From NCBI GenBank assembly GCA_029565685.1, contig JAKQNR010000006.1, positions 1 through 64,000 on the forward strand: DNA of 64,000 nucleotides, given 5' to 3'. Shown here piece by piece: positions 63,502 to 64,000 of the stretch; position 1 is the first letter of the stretch, and every line of letters starts with the position of its first letter. Both the position numbers and the translations under genes were made by a program. Origin of the DNA: a bacterium. Lineage in GTDB: Bacteria; Zhuqueibacterota; Zhuqueibacteria; Residuimicrobiales; Residuimicrobiaceae. The notes beneath the pieces were generated by a model. The model was not told the DNA's origin. It saw only the letters and a list, made by a program, of their open reading frames with translations, and did no database searches.

Positions 63502-63620
63502 GGTGTTCTCCCACTGATGATCAACTGACAATTTATTTTTCCTCCCACGGCGAAAAACCCTCACACATGAAGAGCAAGCACAAGACGCCAAAACCGGGAA
63601 CAGGATTTTCCCAATATTCT

Positions 63621-63635
63621 AACTTATTATAAGTT
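63621..63635 (-). promoter_or_regulatory. Palindrome at the lipoprotein gene start site
   Basis: AACTTAT and ATAAGTT form a perfect seven-base inverted repeat around one T. It begins at about +2 of the predicted transcript and could be an operator. Confidence 0.35.
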
Positions 63636-63643
63636 CCGTATTT

Positions 63644-63672
63644 AAGATATTTAACACCAGCCTAAAAGTCAA
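63644..63672 (-). promoter_or_regulatory. Promoter of the TPR lipoprotein gene
   Basis: On the minus strand TTGACT (63667-63672), 17-base spacer, TATCTT (63644-63649). It sits directly after the lgt stop codon. Confidence 0.6.
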
Positions 63673-63680
63673 GAGTTTTT

Positions 63681-64000
63681 TTATTTGCTCTCCCTGGCCC
63701 GGCCGCTCCAAGCCGGCGCCGCCTTTGTGCCCGAGCTCTTGCGATGATTCCACAGGATCAAACCGATGCCCAGAAGAATAAAGACCAGACTGATGCCCTG
63801 ATTCAGCGAAATAGCCTTGCCGGCGATGGAGCCGATGATCATCGATTCTTCGTAATAACGAAAAAAATCGATCGTGAAGCGACCGATGCCGTAGAGAATG
63901 AAAAACAGATGCAGCTGAAACCCCGTATAGCGGAACTTTTTTTCCGCCAGCAGCATGAGGCCGAACATGAGCAAGCCGTAAAACGACTGATACAGCTGCG
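63681..64000 (-). CDS. lgt: Prolipoprotein diacylglyceryl transferase, C-terminal part (cut by window edge)
   Basis: Lgt moves the diacylglyceryl group of phosphatidylglycerol to the lipobox cysteine of prolipoproteins in the inner membrane. The open frame runs off the window with no start. The visible part has QLYQS and LYGIGRFTIDFFRYYEE, matching the late Lgt motifs (QLYE and the RF..ExxR helix), then a final membrane helix and a basic tail. The next gene downstream encodes a lipoprotein, though it has its own promoter. Confidence 0.82.
   Translation of the reverse strand, partial: QLYQSFYGLLMFGLMLLAEKKFRYTGFQLHLFFILYGIGRFTIDFFRYYEESMIIGSIAGKAISLNQGISLVFILLGIGLILWNHRKSSGTKAAPAWSGRARESK

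Overview
The window is a moderately GC-rich bacterial chromosome segment with short intergenic gaps. A TonB-dependent receptor, a Wza-like export protein and a lipoprotein with a lipobox point to a Gram-negative cell. The 5' end of a 16S rRNA gene lies at the left edge. The gene mix (a large TonB receptor with a carboxypeptidase-like N-terminal domain, many glycosyltransferases, secreted multidomain glycosidases) would fit an FCB-type lineage such as Calditrichota or KSB1. That placement is inference and needs a 16S search. No CRISPR array, integrase, insertion sequence or prophage was seen.

Layout. 1-2830: 16S 5' end (minus) with tandem promoters and a boxA-type leader, then tyrS and smpB (minus) and a tRNA-Leu(CAG) (plus) with its own promoter and terminator. 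2895-8000: a membrane-anchored SpoIIE-type phosphatase, an APC permease, and an abutting pair of a PIG-L deacetylase and a NagB-like protein. 8112-10806: an Rrf2 Fe-S regulator with a palindrome on its own promoter, a decayed gene resembling 4Fe-4S proteins, a DUF438/hemerythrin/PAS protein and a DUF1858/DUF2249 protein; this looks like a redox or NO-response unit. 10811-15304: a methyltransferase, an MmgE/PrpD protein, an SSS symporter and a repeat-bearing noncoding stretch. 15305-18560: a TPP riboswitch with an intrinsic terminator controls a TonB receptor and thiamine pyrophosphokinase, so this is a thiamine uptake and activation operon.

18831-29562 (minus): nine tightly packed glycan genes (five GT2 or GT4 transferases plus one more GT4, a ChbG-type deacetylase, an ArnT-like transferase, a Wzx flippase). 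29746-34199 (plus): topA and a secreted CocE/NonD hydrolase. 34281-39138 (minus): two secreted glycosidase-like proteins that share the same C-terminal domain. 39536-60711 (minus): a 17-gene exopolysaccharide locus reading from a STAS/HTH-like protein through Wza, a Wzc-type kinase, a UDP-glucuronate epimerase and a polyprenyl-phosphate sugar transferase to transferases, AsnB, a GlpD-like enzyme, methyltransferases and tailoring enzymes. It ends at an intrinsic terminator. 61049-64000 (minus): a divergent GT5 glycogen synthase-like protein, a coiled-coil/TPR lipoprotein and the C-terminal part of lgt, cut by the window edge.

The two glycan loci look complementary: the large one has export and initiation functions but no recognisable Wzx, and the smaller one has the Wzx. 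Housekeeping-type promoters share a TATATT -10 box with 17- to 18-base spacing. No wholly new defence or mobile system was found. The least explained items are the shared glycosidase domain, the GT2 without its DXD motif, the NagB-like/PIG-L pair and the STAS/HTH-like fusion.
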